Below, piece after piece: positions 62,883 through 64,000 of a stretch of DNA of 64,000 nt. The stretch lies in assembly GCA_000708525.1 (NCBI GenBank), contig JMRP01000002.1, positions 1-64,000 on the forward strand. Reading direction: 5' to 3'. This stretch comes from Cyanobium sp. CACIAM 14 (GTDB lineage: Bacteria > Cyanobacteriota > Cyanobacteriia > PCC-6307 > Cyanobiaceae). Under the pieces are notes generated by a model. It had not been told where the DNA came from. It did not search any database and worked only from the letters and a program-made list of their open reading frames with translations. The position numbers and the translations under genes are program-made. Each line of letters begins with the position of its first letter. The first letter of the stretch is position 1.

Positions 62883-63167
62883 GGGGGATGGTTCACGGGT
62901 GCGCCCAGGCGATCTTCCGCTGGCGCCACCGGCGGGTGGGCGCCGCTGGGGCGAGGAGGTCACTGGCGCGAGGACGCAACTGGGGCGACTCTCGTGCTGC
63001 CTGGCCATCAAGGTCCCGGATCTTACCCTCCCTTCCTGGTGGAGGCTCCGGCTGCCTGCAGATCCTGCGTCGGCCGGCGCTCAAGTCCTGTGACGCCGCC
63101 CAGGGCACCGCTCCCTTGCGAAGAGAAGCTCACCGGCTGGGTTCCTGTGCGGTCCCCGTGCGCGTCC

Positions 63168-64000
63168 TCAGGCCGTGGGGGAGGGCTCGAGCGCGCGCTG
63201 GAGGGCGTGGATCGCCTTCTTGACGGTGGTGAAGCTGCCGGCACTTTCCTCGCCCGCGCCGATCCCGAAGCGCTGGATCTGGCCGACGATGGTTTTCGAT
63301 CCCGTCACCACCGCCGTACGGATGCCGCGGCGGCGCAACTGCCTGCTCAGCTCCTGCAGGGCCTTGCCGGCGGAATAGTCGATGTCGTCGATGCCGGAGG
63401 CATCGATCACCAGGGCGCGCACCGGTTCCCTCTGCTGGGAGACGATCCGCAGGACTTCCTCGCTGAAGCGGTTGGCATTGGCATAGAAGAGATTGGCCTC
63501 GAAGCGGTAGGCCAGGATCCCGGGGGCCGCGAAGATGCCCAGGTCCACGGGGACGGTGTGCCAGCCCTTGTCCTCGCTGTTCGGACACCACAGCCGGGTC
63601 CGCGGGCGGTAGGTGTGCCGGACCTGCTCGATCAGCGACAGCACCATCGCCAGCAGGGTCCCCTGCATCACGCCGATCTGGGCCACGGTGACCACGGTGG
63701 CGAGGGCGATCAGGAACTCCGCGGGCCGCAGCCGCCGCAGCTCGGCCATCCCGGCCAGGTCGATCAGCTTCAGGCCGATCAGGAACACGATCGCGGAGAG
63801 CACCACCGACGGCATCCGGGCGAGGGGGCCGGTGAAGAACAGCAGCACCACCAGCACCACCCCGGCGGTGGTGAGCTGGGCGATCTGGCTGCGGCCCCCG
63901 GCGCCATCCACCATCTCGGTCTTGGTGGGGCTGCCGTTCACCACGAAGGTGCCGCTCAGGCCCGCGACGACATTGGCGCAGGCCAGACCGATCAGGTCGA
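63168..64000 (-). CDS. SulP-family anion transporter with STAS domain, C-terminal part (start cut off)
   Basis: At least 277 codons; the gene begins beyond the right edge. The membrane part ends with helices such as LIGLACANVVAGLSGTFVVN, LTTAGVVLVVLLFFTGPLAR and AEFLIALATVVTVAQIGVMQ. After SNSEDKGW-like sequence comes a STAS domain: ILAYRFEANLFYANANRFSE, ALVIDASGIDDIDYSAGKAL and LRRRGIRTAVVTGSKTIV. SulP proteins carry sulfate or bicarbonate (BicA); which one cannot be told from this part. Confidence 0.93.
   Translation of the reverse strand, partial: DLIGLACANVVAGLSGTFVVNGSPTKTEMVDGAGGRSQIAQLTTAGVVLVVLLFFTGPLARMPSVVLSAIVFLIGLKLIDLAGMAELRRLRPAEFLIALATVVTVAQIGVMQGTLLAMVLSLIEQVRHTYRPRTRLWCPNSEDKGWHTVPVDLGIFAAPGILAYRFEANLFYANANRFSEEVLRIVSQQREPVRALVIDASGIDDIDYSAGKALQELSRQLRRRGIRTAVVTGSKTIVGQIQRFGIGAGEESAGSFTTVKKAIHALQRALEPSPTA

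Overview
The window reads as a continuous stretch of a high-GC picocyanobacterial chromosome, most like Cyanobium / Synechococcus. This is inferred from its gene content: RNA polymerase beta' split into rpoC1 and rpoC2, an allophycocyanin core locus (apcE, apcA, apcB, apcC), an ATP synthase operon with paired b and b' subunits, PII with an NtcA-type box, Ycf35, a high-light-inducible protein and a Ccs1/CcdA cytochrome c maturation pair. I see no rRNA, tRNA, CRISPR array, intact insertion sequence or prophage.

Layout. 1-2601 (minus) is rimP-nusA-ylxR-infB, with infB cut by the window edge. 3115-5861 (plus) holds a phosphoesterase, an HtrA-type protease and rpiA. hisD converges on rpiA. rpsT and tatD lead to rpoB-rpoC1-rpoC2, whose end overlaps a tiny hli gene, which in turn overlaps rlmN. 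19648-25174 carries a lipase-like hydrolase, an AmpG-like transporter, a HEAT-repeat protein and a tight DUF2997 / ycf35 / ferredoxin / aldo-keto reductase cluster. 25235-26854 is a visibly AT-richer insert with an LCP-family enzyme and an MntP-like pump. rsmG, a J-domain protein and a DUF3143 protein follow. 28764-33537 (minus) is a compact biotin operon (bioF, bioH-like, bioC, bioD, a small membrane protein, bioA; no bioB here). 33689-37079 encodes a MacAB/DevBCA-like exporter, and 37178-40033 a Ski2-like helicase. 40034-42913 is an AT-rich, gene-poor accessory segment with one orphan 365-residue protein and decayed coding traces.

From 42914: purB (apparent TTG start), a small conserved-looking protein, tlyA, divergent glnB and queF with a perfect GTAN8TAC box between them, ccs1-ccdA, ftsW, the apc genes, a methyltransferase, the whole atp operon (atpI-B-E-b'-b-delta-alpha-gamma) closed by a strong terminator, then a hypothetical protein, a P-loop kinase-like protein and the start-truncated SulP transporter.

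Four genes are broken by single-base frame changes: bioC, bioD, tlyA and apcE. Three of these sit at G/C runs. They are core genes with otherwise intact sequence, so base-calling or assembly error is as likely as real decay, and raw reads should decide.
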